A stretch of DNA of 64,000 bases from Rhodospirillum sp. (GCA_021741145.1 JAIOYK010000001.1:124001-188000); one strand, 5' to 3'. Counted from the first letter of the stretch, positions 35,392-44,108 are shown. Numbers and translations: made by a program. The notes: generated by a model not told the origin, from the letters alone.

Positions 35392-36442
35392 CTCTTCCCG
35401 TTGCATGTGGATGCGGGGCGGCACCTCGAAGGGTGGATATTTCCTCGCCTCCGACCTGCCCGCCGACATTCCGGCCCGGGACGCCTTCCTGTTGGGGGTC
35501 ATGGGCTCGCCCGATCCCCGGCAGATCGACGGCATGGGTGGCGCCGATCCGCTGACCTCCAAGGTCGCCGTCGTCAAGCGCTCCGAGCGCGCGGGCGTGG
35601 ACGTGGATTACCTGTTTCTCCAGGTCTTCGTCGATCGGGCCATCGTCACCGACGCCCAGAACTGTGGGAACCTCCTGGCGGGCATTGGCCCCTTCGCCAT
35701 CGAACGCGGGCTCGTTTCCGCGGCCGAAGGGGAGACCACCGTCTCCATCTATATGGAAAACACCGGCCAGACCGCGGTGGCCAAGGTCGCCACGCCGGGC
35801 GGGGTCGTCACCTACACCGGGGATGCCCGCATCGACGGCGTACCCGGCACGGCCGCGGCCATCCCCGTGACCTTCAAGGACACCGCGGGAAGCTCCTGCG
35901 GCGCGCTCCTTCCGACAGGGAACGTCGTCGACATCATTGACGGCGTGGAGGTCACCTGTATCGACAACGGCATGCCCGTCATCGTCCTGCGGGCCAAGGA
36001 CATGGGCATCACCGGCACCGAAACCCGCGAGGACCTGGACGCCAACGAGGCGCTCAAGGTCAAGCTGGAATCCATCCGCCTCCAGGTCGGGCCGCTGATG
36101 AACCTGGGCGACGTGACGGAAAAATCCGTGCCCAAGATGAGCTTGGTTTCCGCCCCCACCCAGGGCGGCGCGATCTCCACCCGCACCTTCATCCCCCACC
36201 GCTGCCATGCCTCCATCGGCGTGCTCGGCGCGGTGAGCGTGGCCACGGCCTGTCTGTTGCCTGGGTCTCCAGCCCATGGCCTGGCCGCCCTTCCCGAAGG
36301 CAAGCGCAAAACCCTGGATGTGGAACACCCCATCGGCGCCATGGGCGTGGTGATGGAAACCGACGACCAGGGCGCGGTGACCGACGCGGCCATCCTGCGC
36401 ACCGCCCGCAAACTCTTCGACGGCGTCGTTTTCGCGCCCTGA
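35384..36442 (+). CDS. galD: 4-oxalomesaconate tautomerase (PrpF family)
   Basis: A 352-residue protein of the PrpF/diaminopimelate-epimerase-like fold. It isomerises oxalomesaconate between keto/enol forms ahead of hydration (GalD; LigU does the analogous step in Sphingobium). Signatures: [20 protein letters not shown] at the N-terminus, [36 protein letters not shown] with the catalytic-region Cys, and [20 protein letters not shown]. Overlaps galC by 8 bp. Confidence 0.92.
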   Translation: MSSSSRCMWMRGGTSKGGYFLASDLPADIPARDAFLLGVMGSPDPRQIDGMGGADPLTSKVAVVKRSERAGVDVDYLFLQVFVDRAIVTDAQNCGNLLAGIGPFAIERGLVSAAEGETTVSIYMENTGQTAVAKVATPGGVVTYTGDARIDGVPGTAAAIPVTFKDTAGSSCGALLPTGNVVDIIDGVEVTCIDNGMPVIVLRAKDMGITGTETREDLDANEALKVKLESIRLQVGPLMNLGDVTEKSVPKMSLVSAPTQGGAISTRTFIPHRCHASIGVLGAVSVATACLLPGSPAHGLAALPEGKRKTLDVEHPIGAMGVVMETDDQGAVTDAAILRTARKLFDGVVFAP

Positions 36443-36458
36443 ACCTGGACACGGAACC

Positions 36459-37331
36459 ATGGATCCCGATTACCTGCCATTCCATCCTGGCCCTTCCAGG
36501 CCGACCTACACCCCGCCCCCGGGCGCGGTGGACGCCCATTGCCACGTCTTCGGCCCGGCCGCGGAGTTCCCCTTTGCCCCGGAGCGCAAGTACACCCCTT
36601 GCGATGCTTCGAAGGCTCAGCTCTTCGCCCTGCGCGACTATCTGGGGTTCGAGCGGAACGTGATCGTTCAGGCCACCTGCCACGGCAAGGACAATCGGGC
36701 CCTGGTCGATGCGCTCAAGGCGTCGGGCGGCAAGGCCCGCGGCGTGGCCTCCGTCGGCCCGGACATCACCATGGACGCGCTGACGGAATTGCACGAAGCC
36801 GGGGTGCGTGGCGTGCGCTTCAACTTCGTCAAGCGCCTGGTGGACGCCACCCCAAAGGAGGTCTTCCTGGGCATCGCCGAGAAGGTGGCCAAGCTGGGCT
36901 GGCATGTGGTGGTCTATTTCGAGGCGCCGGACCTGGAGGGGCTGATCCCCTTCCTGAAGTCCATGCCCACCCCCCTGGTGGTCGACCATATGGGCCGCCC
37001 GGACGTGACCAAGGGCGTCGACCATCCGGACTTCCAGCGCTTCGTCGACCTGATGACCGACGTTCCCACGATCTGGTCCAAGGTCAGTTGCCCCGAACGC
37101 CTGAGCGCGGAAGGTCCGCCGGTCTATTCGGACGTGGCGCCCTTCGCCAAGGCCCTGGTGGACAGGTTCACCGACCGGGTGCTTTGGGGCACGGATTGGC
37201 CCCATCCGAACATGAAATCACACATGCCCGACGACGGCACGCTGGTGGATGTCATCCCCCGCATCGCCGATACGCCGGAAAAGCAACGGGCGCTGTTGAT
37301 CGACAACCCGATGCGGCTGTATTGGGGCTGA
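36459..37331 (+). CDS. ligI: 2-pyrone-4,6-dicarboxylate hydrolase
   Basis: A 290-residue metal-independent amidohydrolase-superfamily lactonase that opens PDC to oxalomesaconate, linking LigC with GalD/GalB/GalC. The N-terminal strand has GAVDAHCHVFGPAAEFPF, LVVDHMGRPDV carries the central His, and the catalytic Asp is in LWGTDWPHPN. It is 16 bp after galD. The last codons (RLYWG, stop) are part of a 28-bp sequence repeated five times into the intergenic region. Confidence 0.93.
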   Translation: MDPDYLPFHPGPSRPTYTPPPGAVDAHCHVFGPAAEFPFAPERKYTPCDASKAQLFALRDYLGFERNVIVQATCHGKDNRALVDALKASGGKARGVASVGPDITMDALTELHEAGVRGVRFNFVKRLVDATPKEVFLGIAEKVAKLGWHVVVYFEAPDLEGLIPFLKSMPTPLVVDHMGRPDVTKGVDHPDFQRFVDLMTDVPTIWSKVSCPERLSAEGPPVYSDVAPFAKALVDRFTDRVLWGTDWPHPNMKSHMPDDGTLVDVIPRIADTPEKQRALLIDNPMRLYWG

Positions 37332-37450
37332 ACGCCCCATCCGCCTGTATTGGGGCTGAACGCCCCATCCGCCTGTATTGGGGCTGAACGCCCCATCCGC
37401 CAGCATTGGGGCTGAACGCCCCATCCGCCAGCATTGGGGATAAACGCCCC
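37317..37450. repeat. 28-bp tandem repeat starting at the ligI stop codon
   Basis: Units at 37317-37344 (containing the ligI TGA), 37345-37372, 37373-37400, 37401-37428 and a partial 37429-37450. Each has TGGGGC-TGAAC-GCCCCA, a 6-bp stem, so the 3' UTR can form up to five small hairpins in series. The first three units begin CTGTATT, the last two CAGCATT, which shows stepwise expansion. The period is not a multiple of three. Confidence 0.92.
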
Positions 37451-37551
37451 AGGACACTTTACCCGGGATAAGCGCCGCCAAAAGTCGCGTCCCAACCGCC
37501 CACCAAGGACACCGAAGACACCAAAAGTACAATCGCAGGGAGTGAGCGATC

Positions 37552-37905
37552 ATGACAGCGACCCAGAACAAGGAGCCCATTTTCGGGACTCCGATTTTCG
37601 ACGGAGAGGCGGCCATCAAGGGCTATGCCTTGAACAAGATGTGTTACTCGTTCAACGGCAAGGAGGCCCGCGACGAATTCCTGGCCGATCAGGAAGCCTA
37701 TATGGAGAAGTTCGGCCTGACCGAACCCCAAAGGCAGGCCATCCGCGACAAGGTGGTCCTCGACCTGATCGGCGTCGGCGGGAACATCTATTACCTGGCC
37801 AAGTTCGCCGGGATGTTCGGCCTGACCGTCCAGGACGTCGGCGCCCAGCAGACGGGCGTGACGCTTGAGGAATTCCACGAAAAGCTGCGTCGGGCGGGAG
37901 ACTGA
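37552..37905 (+). CDS. LigA-like extradiol dioxygenase alpha subunit (second copy)
   Basis: A 117-residue LigA-fold protein, shorter and clearly diverged from the first LigA. FGTPIFDGEAAIKGYALNKM replaces the RKGYHLN form, and the chain ends shortly after GGNIYYLAKFAGMFGLTVQD. It shares the arrangement with the following LigB-like gene (3-bp gap). It may serve a different substrate, such as gallate or a 3-O-methylated acid, or be a second protocatechuate isoenzyme. GGGAGTGAG precedes the ATG. Confidence 0.88.
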   Translation: MTATQNKEPIFGTPIFDGEAAIKGYALNKMCYSFNGKEARDEFLADQEAYMEKFGLTEPQRQAIRDKVVLDLIGVGGNIYYLAKFAGMFGLTVQDVGAQQTGVTLEEFHEKLRRAGD

Positions 37906-37908
37906 GCC

Positions 37909-38751
37909 ATGGCACGTATCGTTGGTGGCCTGACCACCTCTCACATCCCCGCCATTGGCAACGCCATCCACAAGAACCTGTTCGAGGATCCGTACTGGAA
38001 GCCCTTCTTCGACGGCTACCCCCCCGCCCGGGAGTGGTTGGCCGAGGTCAAGCCGGACATCGCCATCGTCATTTACAATGACCACGGCCTGAACTTCTTC
38101 CTGGACAAGCAACCGACCTTCGCCTTCGGTGCCGCCCCCCAATACACCAACGAGGACGAGGGCTGGGGCATCCCGGTGATCCCGCCCTTCAAGGGGGATC
38201 CGGCGTTCTCCTGGCATCTGATCAACAGCGTGGTTCACGAGGATTTCGATCTGGTGACCTGCCAGGAGATGGCGGTGGACCACGGTTTTTCCGTGCCCAT
38301 GCAGCTCTATTGGCCGAACTTCAGCTATACGGACATCGCCACGGTTCCGGTGATGATCAACACCGTCCAGCACCCCCTGCCCTCCCCGGCCCGCTGCTAC
38401 AGGCTGGGTCAGGCCATCGGCCGGGCGGTGGCCTCCTACCCGGAGGACAAGAAGGTGGTGGTGATCGGCACCGGCGGCCTGTCGCACCAACTCGATGGCC
38501 AGCGCGCCGGGTTCATCAACAAGGAATTCGATCTGACCTGCATGGAAAAGATCGTCGATGATCCGGAGTACTTCCTGGACTACAGCATCCACGATCTGGT
38601 CCGGCTGGCGGGCGCGCAGGGGGCGGAGTTCATCCTGTGGCTGACCATGCGCGGCGCGCTGGGCGGCAAGGTGAAGCAACTCCATTCCAACTACCATATT
38701 CCCATTTCCAACACCGCGGCCGGGACCATGGTGCTGGAAGCGGCGGAGTAA
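37909..38751 (+). CDS. LigB-like extradiol dioxygenase beta subunit (second copy)
   Basis: A 280-residue class III dioxygenase catalytic subunit with all catalytic positions: His in LTTSHIPAIG, His in IYNDHGLNFF, acid/base His in GTGGLSHQL and Glu in GAEFILWLTMRGAL. It differs from the first LigB in the active-site region (YWPNFSYTDIATVPVMIN against [17 protein letters not shown]), suggesting distinct substrate preference. It ends the plus-strand gal/lig arm before a strong double terminator. Confidence 0.9.
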   Translation: MARIVGGLTTSHIPAIGNAIHKNLFEDPYWKPFFDGYPPAREWLAEVKPDIAIVIYNDHGLNFFLDKQPTFAFGAAPQYTNEDEGWGIPVIPPFKGDPAFSWHLINSVVHEDFDLVTCQEMAVDHGFSVPMQLYWPNFSYTDIATVPVMINTVQHPLPSPARCYRLGQAIGRAVASYPEDKKVVVIGTGGLSHQLDGQRAGFINKEFDLTCMEKIVDDPEYFLDYSIHDLVRLAGAQGAEFILWLTMRGALGGKVKQLHSNYHIPISNTAAGTMVLEAAE

Positions 38752-38769
38752 AAGGGATCCCACATGCCC

Positions 38770-38805
38770 GACCGGGCGGACCACGCCATCCAGGTCCGCC
38801 CGGTC
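38770..38805 (+). terminator. First hairpin after the second ligB
   Basis: A perfect 12-bp inverted repeat (GACCGGGCGGAC/GTCCGCCCGGTC) with a 12-base loop, 19 bp past the ligB-like stop. No T-run follows, but another hairpin with a T-run lies 8 bp further on. Confidence 0.55.
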
Positions 38806-38812
38806 TCACCTC

Positions 38813-38844
38813 GCCGCCGAATTCCCATCCGGCGGCTTTTTTTT
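38813..38844 (+). terminator. Rho-independent terminator of the plus-strand lig/gal arm
   Basis: GCCGCCG and CGGCGGC form a 7-bp GC stem directly followed by eight T residues on the plus strand. It also isolates the convergent MarR-GNAT gene from read-through. Confidence 0.9.
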
Positions 38845-38868
38845 ACTTCGAACCGCGAGATCAGCCAT

Positions 38869-39999
38869 TTACCCCTTGATCATCGCCACATGAACCGGGC
38901 ACCGCTCGCGAAACCCCACGCTTTCATAGAGACGAATGGCGTCCCGGTTCGAGGCATAGGCGTGAAGAAACACCCCGTCTCCTCGGGCGGAGATCCGCCC
39001 AACGACATGGGCAAGCATGCGTTTCCCCAATCCCTTTCCCTGCTCCTCGGGAAGGGTGCAGAGACCGCTCAGTTCCGTCATGCCGGGAACCTTCAGGCGC
39101 TCGCCTCCCATGGCGATCAAGCGCCCATCCTTCCGGATCCCCCAGAAGCCGCCCAGGTCCATGGCCTTCAAGGTAAAGGGACCCGGCTTCGTAAGATCCG
39201 CCAAAGCGACCATGTCCGCCGCGTCTTCCGGACCCAAGGGTCCGATCTCCGGATCCTCCACCAGCGGAAAGGCATCCTCCGCGACCATCTGCACGCCCAT
39301 CGAGGTCTTGACCGCGGTCATCCCTGCCGGCAGGACCACGGGATCGACCTGGAGAAACACCATCGCTCCCCCCAAGGCGGCGAGCGCCGCGAGACTTTCC
39401 GGTCCCTCGTCGCGGGTCGCGACAAAAGGACTGGTATCGCGTGGATAGCACCGGGCATTGGCGCCCCCCTCGGCCAAATGGGCGTGACGGGTGGTCAGCG
39501 CCGTCCAGATCGGGCGATCCAGCGGATGCCGCGCCCGCCGGGTCAGGGATTGGACGGACAGGCGATCCTCCAATTCCGCCAACTGACCAAGCAGGCTCCC
39601 GTCCAGTCCCGCGCAAAGATCCGCCACGGCGGCCTCCACCCTAGGCCAAAGGACCTCCTTGCCGACCGTCACCAGCCGCCGCCCCTCGGCGGTCAGGCGC
39701 AGAACCCTGCGCCGGCGATCCCCCTCCCCGGAGGCCGCTTCCAGAAGCCCCAGGTCAACCAGCCGGTTCACCGTCCGGGTCGCTCCGGGCTGGCTGACAC
39801 CCACCGCCTCCGCCAGGTCGCCCAGGGTCGAGGGTCCCAGGCGGTCGAGGCTCGCCAGATAGGGATACTGAGCCGCGGCGATGGTCACACCACCCGCTTT
39901 GAGGATCTCGTCGGTATCGGCCTGCAAGCGGTCCCCCGCCCGTTTGAGCCGCGTCCCGAGACAGAGAAGCCCCAACACCCGAACCACGTCTTCCTTCAT
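38869..39999 (-). CDS. MarR-type HTH / GNAT acetyltransferase fusion
   Basis: A 376-residue protein with an N-terminal MarR winged HTH (about 35-140; GPSTLGDLAEAVGVSQPGATRTVNR and the wing GEGDRRRRVLRLTAEG) joined to a C-terminal GNAT domain (about 225-376). The acetyl-CoA loop is in LPEEQGKGLGKRMLAHVV, then FLHAYASNRDAIRLYESVGF. Such MarR-GNAT fusions are known as a family, but their substrates are not. It lies between the lig/gal arm and the P450 locus and might respond to an aromatic ligand; that is inference. Confidence 0.88.
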   Translation of the reverse strand: MKEDVVRVLGLLCLGTRLKRAGDRLQADTDEILKAGGVTIAAAQYPYLASLDRLGPSTLGDLAEAVGVSQPGATRTVNRLVDLGLLEAASGEGDRRRRVLRLTAEGRRLVTVGKEVLWPRVEAAVADLCAGLDGSLLGQLAELEDRLSVQSLTRRARHPLDRPIWTALTTRHAHLAEGGANARCYPRDTSPFVATRDEGPESLAALAALGGAMVFLQVDPVVLPAGMTAVKTSMGVQMVAEDAFPLVEDPEIGPLGPEDAADMVALADLTKPGPFTLKAMDLGGFWGIRKDGRLIAMGGERLKVPGMTELSGLCTLPEEQGKGLGKRMLAHVVGRISARGDGVFLHAYASNRDAIRLYESVGFRERCPVHVAMIKG

Positions 40000-40082
40000 C
40001 GTCTTTCTCCCGAGAGGTTGCTTCTTAACAAGATATATAACACGTTATGTTTATGGTCAAGCAACACCTCTCCGTCCGATCC

Positions 40083-41000
40083 TCACGTCGGATATTGCCG
40101 TTTCATCCGGTCCGCCCGGAACCGCCCCGGCGCCATACCCTTGCGCCGTTTGAAGGCACGGGAGAAATAGGCCGGGTCCTGATACCCCAACTCATAGGCG
40201 ATCTGGGCGGCGCTGGCGGAGGTGTAGATCAGCAGCCGCTCGGCCTCCAGCATCACCCGGTCCTGGATCACCTCCCCCGCGCCCTTGCCCGCGAAGCCCT
40301 GGCACAGGCGGTTAAGCACCCCCTGGCTCACCGCCAAATCCTCGGCATAGGCCCCAACGGGCCAATGGTCCCGGTAATGGTCTTCCACCAATTGGCGGAA
40401 GCGGACGAAGCGGGCGCGCCGATCCCCCGAATCCGCGGCCCGGACCGTCTGGTCCTCCACCCGGCGGCGGATGGTCATCAGAACCATGCGCATCAACCAT
40501 TCGAACATGCTTTCCCGCCCCAGCCGGGGCCAGTGGAACTCCACGTTCATCTGTTCGAGCGTTCGGTTAAGCAAGGCCGCGTCGCCGGGCGCGCCCTCCA
40601 GCGACAGGATCAGGGGGGCGTGGAACAGGGGTTCCAACAGCTTGCGGGACCGGCGGTAGCGGGCGTCGATGAGCTGCAGCTCCGAGACGGTCAGCACCCA
40701 GCCCTCGGTGTCGGGCTCGAAGGTAAAACCGTGGACCACGCCACCGGGAATACAGATCACCCCCGGGCCTTCCATGCGGTGGGTGGCGCCGTCCAGCCAG
40801 ACCTCCGCCCCGCCGCCGTCGATATACACCACCTGGAACATGCGCCGGTGGCTATGGGGCGTGATCCGCCATTGGTAGAGGCGCGAGCGGGAGCGGATAT
40901 CCTCGATATGGACAAACTCCGGATCGTCCCCCACCCCTGCCTCGCCATAGAGGTCGTAGGACTCGATCAAGGGGACGGGTGCCGGGGAATTTGGGTGCAT
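40083..41000 (-). CDS. AraC-family regulator (PobR-like)
   Basis: A 305-residue regulator. The N-terminal cupin-like sensor contains HSHRRMFQVVYIDGGGAEVWLDG and CIPGGVVHGFTFEPDTEGWV. The C-terminal double HTH is at about 205-300 (YAEDLAVSQGVLNRLCQGFAG, then IAYELGYQDPAYFSRAFKRRKGMAPGRF). The overall layout resembles AraC-type PobR regulators of 4-hydroxybenzoate use. It is divergent from the P450 gene with a 138-bp shared promoter region, so it is the likely activator of the P450 operon in response to an aromatic acid. Confidence 0.88.
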   Translation of the reverse strand: MHPNSPAPVPLIESYDLYGEAGVGDDPEFVHIEDIRSRSRLYQWRITPHSHRRMFQVVYIDGGGAEVWLDGATHRMEGPGVICIPGGVVHGFTFEPDTEGWVLTVSELQLIDARYRRSRKLLEPLFHAPLILSLEGAPGDAALLNRTLEQMNVEFHWPRLGRESMFEWLMRMVLMTIRRRVEDQTVRAADSGDRRARFVRFRQLVEDHYRDHWPVGAYAEDLAVSQGVLNRLCQGFAGKGAGEVIQDRVMLEAERLLIYTSASAAQIAYELGYQDPAYFSRAFKRRKGMAPGRFRADRMKRQYPT

Positions 41001-41138
41001 AGCGGCATCCTTTCAAAGGGCGACAATGAAGAAAAAGTACAAGACTTTGCTTCTTCCGTCCATTCCGACCCGAGTTCGCTCGGGGGTACTGTTCTTCCCA
41101 TAAGAAGCCAACACAAAGCCGATAGGCAGGGAGACATC
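41001..41138. promoter_or_regulatory. Divergent promoter region of the AraC regulator and P450 genes
   Basis: A 138-bp gap with A/T-rich stretches (AAGAAAAAGTACAAGACTTT) and an imperfect repetition TTCCGTCC/TTCCGACC around 41056-41073 that could be AraC-type direct half-sites. The P450 ATG has GCAGGGAG upstream. No exact promoter is asserted. Confidence 0.4.
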
Positions 41139-42308
41139 ATGTCCGAGTTCCGTTTCGACCCCTTTTCCCCCGAGAACGACGCCGATCCCTTTCCCGCTTA
41201 CAAGATCCTGCGGGATGAGCACCCCGCCTTCTGGTGCGACGAGGCGGGCATGTGGGTCTATTCCCGCTACGACGACATCATGACCGCGCTGAACGATTGG
41301 GAGACCTATTCCTCGGCCAAGGGCAATCTGGTCAGCGAATTGCCGGGCCGGGCGGGAGCCACCCTGGGCACCACCGATCCGCCGCGCCATGACCGCCTGC
41401 GCGCCCTGATCCAGAAGGCCGTCACCAAAAAGGCCCTGACCCACCTGGAAGAGCCGATCCGCGCGATCTGCAAGACCCACCTCGCGGCGCTGAAGGGCCG
41501 GACGCGCTTCGACTTCGTGGCCGAATACTCCTCCAACGTGACCGTGGATCTGCTGTTCAGCCTGTTCGCCCTGCCCAAGGAGGATCATGCGGAGGTCCGC
41601 GTGAACGCCGTCCTGATGGCCCAGACCGACGCCAAGACCCGCCAGAAGGGGCCCGAACACCTGGCCGCCTATCAATGGATCATGGCCTATGCGGACAAAC
41701 TGGTTGCCGAGCGCAGGAAGGCCCCCGGTGATGACCTGCTGTCCGACTTCATCACCGCGGAAATCGATGGTGAAAAGCTCCTGGACCAGGAAATCCGCAA
41801 TACCATCGGCACCCTGTTGATGGCGGGCATCGAGAGTCTGTCGGGCTTCATGAGTGTCATGGCCCTGAACCTGGCCGATTACCCCGAGGCCCGGCGGGCG
41901 CTGGCGGCGGATCCCAAGTTGATCCCCGACGCCATCGAGGAAAGCCTGCGCTTCAACACCTCCGCCCAGCGCTTCCGCCGCTGCCTGACCAAGGACGTGG
42001 TCGCCCACGGTGTGACCATGAAAGCCGGGGACTTCATCATGCTGGCCTATGGGGCGGGCAACCGGGACGAGCGGCGGTATCCCGATCCGGATCGCTTCGA
42101 TATCACCCGCAAGCCCAAGGGGCACCTGGGCTTTGGCGGCGGTGTTCACGCCTGCCTGGGCACCCAGATCGCCCGCTTGACCTGCGCGATCGCCTTCGAG
42201 GAGTTCCTGGCCGCCTTCCCCGAATTCACCAGGGTCGAGGAGTCCCTGCCCTGGGTGCCGTCGTCCAACTTTCGTAGCCCCTCGAAATTGGACCTCGCCG
42301 TCGCCTGA
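41139..42308 (+). CDS. Cytochrome P450 (class I, bacterial)
   Basis: A 389-residue soluble P450. The heme-thiolate loop FGGGVHACLGTQIAR contains the Cys ligand, the ExxR helix is EESLRF, and DPPRHDRLRALIQKAV is the C-helix region. The I-helix reads LLMAGIESLSGFM: the acid is Glu and the usual Thr is Ser, followed by Leu, an uncommon oxygen-activation pair. Redox partners are encoded directly downstream, and the AraC regulator is divergent. By analogy with P450s that demethylate or hydroxylate benzoates it may produce protocatechuate or a precursor for the neighbouring pathway. The CYP family is not assigned. Confidence 0.92.
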   Translation: MSEFRFDPFSPENDADPFPAYKILRDEHPAFWCDEAGMWVYSRYDDIMTALNDWETYSSAKGNLVSELPGRAGATLGTTDPPRHDRLRALIQKAVTKKALTHLEEPIRAICKTHLAALKGRTRFDFVAEYSSNVTVDLLFSLFALPKEDHAEVRVNAVLMAQTDAKTRQKGPEHLAAYQWIMAYADKLVAERRKAPGDDLLSDFITAEIDGEKLLDQEIRNTIGTLLMAGIESLSGFMSVMALNLADYPEARRALAADPKLIPDAIEESLRFNTSAQRFRRCLTKDVVAHGVTMKAGDFIMLAYGAGNRDERRYPDPDRFDITRKPKGHLGFGGGVHACLGTQIARLTCAIAFEEFLAAFPEFTRVEESLPWVPSSNFRSPSKLDLAVA

Positions 42309-42340
42309 CGAACTGGAGAAACAGGGATATAGTCAAAACA

Positions 42341-42364
42341 CCCCCGGCCGGAAGCGACCGGGGG
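42341..42364 (+). promoter_or_regulatory. Hairpin between the P450 and ferredoxin genes
   Basis: CCCCCGG and CCGGGGG form a 7-bp GC stem with a 10-base loop in the 93-bp gap. The following bases (TTCATCCCCTTAAC) are not a clear U-tract. It is probably a processing or attenuation point that sets P450 to ferredoxin ratio. Confidence 0.5.
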
Positions 42365-42401
42365 TTCATCCCCTTAACAAAGACCAAACTGGAGGACTCC
42401 C

Positions 42402-42725
42402 ATGCCCAAGGTGACTTACATCGAATTCGACGGCGCCGAACACGTCGTGGACCTGCCCGAGGGTTGGACCCTGATGCAGGGCGCCACCCTGAACGGCGTC
42501 GACGGCATCGAGGGCGAGTGCGGCGGCTCCTGCGGTTGCGCCACCTGCCACGTCTATGTGGACGAGGCCTTCCTCGACAAGCTGGACCCGCCCTCGGAAA
42601 CCGAGGAAGAAATGCTGGACTGTACCGTCTCCCCCCGCGAATCCAACAGCCGACTGGGCTGCCAGATCAAGGCCACCGCCGCCCTGGACGGCCTGATCCT
42701 GCGTCTGCCCGAGGCCCAGAGCTGA
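42402..42725 (+). CDS. [2Fe-2S] ferredoxin, ISC/adrenodoxin type
   Basis: A 107-residue vertebrate-type ferredoxin that carries electrons from the reductase to the P450. The cluster ligands are C40, C46 and C49 (C-x5-C-x2-C in [13 protein letters not shown]) and C87 in SRLGCQIK. The acidic stretch [11 protein letters not shown] (about residues 63-73) is the usual docking surface for both partners. GGAGGA precedes the ATG. The stop overlaps the reductase start. Confidence 0.95.
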   Translation: MPKVTYIEFDGAEHVVDLPEGWTLMQGATLNGVDGIEGECGGSCGCATCHVYVDEAFLDKLDPPSETEEEMLDCTVSPRESNSRLGCQIKATAALDGLILRLPEAQS

Positions 42726-43960
42726 TGTCCGCCCCCACCGAGGATCCCGGCGTCGTCATCGTCGGCGCAGGGCAGGCGGGCTATCAGGTGGCCGAGGCCC
42801 TGCGCCAGGACGGCTATGAGGGCGCAATCACCCTGATCGGCGACGAGCCGGAAGTGCCCTACCAGCGTCCCCCGCTGTCCAAGGCCTACCTGCTTGGGGA
42901 GACGGACCGCCTCCGCCTGAAATTCCGGACGGAGGAGTATTACGCCGAGCACGCCATCGTCACCCATTTGCATGTCTCCGCGGTTTCCATCGACCGGACG
43001 GCGCGGACGGTGACCCTGTCGGACGGCACCGTAAAACCCTATGGCGCGTTGGTCCTGGCCACCGGCGCCCGGGCCCGCCCCCTGCCCGTCCCCGGTGCTG
43101 ATTTGGCGGGCGTCCACATGCTCCGCACCCTGAAGGACATTGATCGGATCCAGGCCGACATGGCCACCACCGAGGACACCGTCGTCATCGGCGCCGGCTT
43201 CATCGGCCTGGAATTCGCCGCCGTGGCCCGCAAGCTGGGCAAGGCCGTCACCGTGGTCGAGGCCGCCCCCCGGGTCATGGGCCGCGTCGTCTCCCCCACC
43301 CTCTCGGCCTATTTCACCCAGGTTCATGAGGGCCATGGAGCGACGATCCTGTGCGGTGCTCAGGTCTCGGCCCTGACCGGGGAGGGGAGCCATGTGACCG
43401 GCGTGACCCTGGCCGATGGCCAAACCATCCCCGCCGGGCTGGTGGTCGTGGGCATCGGCGTCATCCCCAACGAGGACCTGGCCAAGGCCGCCGGATTGGC
43501 CTGCGACAATGGCATCGTGGTGGACATCCAGGGGCGGACGGAGGATCCCTTCATCTACGCCGCCGGGGACGTTGCCCTGCACGAGCACCCCTTCGCGGGC
43601 AAGAAGCTGCGGTTGGAGTCCGTTCAGAACGCCGCCGACCAGGGTCGCAGCGTGGCCGCGGCCATCGCTGGCATCGACCGCCCCCACGACGCCGTGCCCT
43701 GGTTCTGGAGCGACCAATACGACATCAAACTCCAGATGACCGGCTTGCGGGAAGAGGGGGACCAGGAGGTCCTGCGCGGCGAGATGGACAGCGGCAAATT
43801 CTCGCTGTTCCACTTCCGCGACGGGGTGTTGCGGGCCGTGGATTCCGTGAACAAGCCCGCCGATCATATCCAGGCCCGGAAACTCCTGGCCAGCGGGATC
43901 TCCCCCACGCCCGAACAGGCTGGGGATGTGGGGTTCAAGCTGAAGGATCTGTTGGGGTAG
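42725..43960 (+). CDS. Ferredoxin reductase, putidaredoxin-reductase type
   Basis: A 411-residue FAD/NAD(P)H oxidoreductase. The FAD-binding loop is VIVGAGQAGYQVAEAL, PYQRPPLSKAYL is the second FAD block, the NAD(P)H-binding loop is VVIGAGFIGLEFAAV, and the FAD-ribityl motif is IYAAGDVAL. It completes a class I three-component P450 system. TGATG overlap with the ferredoxin gene. Confidence 0.94.
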   Translation: MSAPTEDPGVVIVGAGQAGYQVAEALRQDGYEGAITLIGDEPEVPYQRPPLSKAYLLGETDRLRLKFRTEEYYAEHAIVTHLHVSAVSIDRTARTVTLSDGTVKPYGALVLATGARARPLPVPGADLAGVHMLRTLKDIDRIQADMATTEDTVVIGAGFIGLEFAAVARKLGKAVTVVEAAPRVMGRVVSPTLSAYFTQVHEGHGATILCGAQVSALTGEGSHVTGVTLADGQTIPAGLVVVGIGVIPNEDLAKAAGLACDNGIVVDIQGRTEDPFIYAAGDVALHEHPFAGKKLRLESVQNAADQGRSVAAAIAGIDRPHDAVPWFWSDQYDIKLQMTGLREEGDQEVLRGEMDSGKFSLFHFRDGVLRAVDSVNKPADHIQARKLLASGISPTPEQAGDVGFKLKDLLG

Positions 43961-44108
43961 GCGTCGCGCCGTTTCGGGGGCCGCCGCCCCCGATCCCCCG
44001 CAGTATAGAACCAACCACAGACCAATTGGTTTGCATACCTCAATTCCAAACGGTGATTCAGCCCCTCAATTCAGGGGCTGGGAGGCGGCGCCCCCATGGT
44101 CCGTCCGG
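43961..44108. terminator. Convergent terminator region with two hairpins
   Basis: GGGGGC-CGCC-GCCCCC lies near 43976-43991, and a perfect 8-bp repeat CAGCCCCT-caattc-AGGGGCTG lies at 44059-44080. They separate the convergent reductase and radC genes. Neither has a long T-run. Confidence 0.45.

Noticed and set aside
37317-37450. CRISPR array
   Set aside because: Units are contiguous without spacers and start with the coding end of ligI; the same holds for the arrays at 6595 and 15028.
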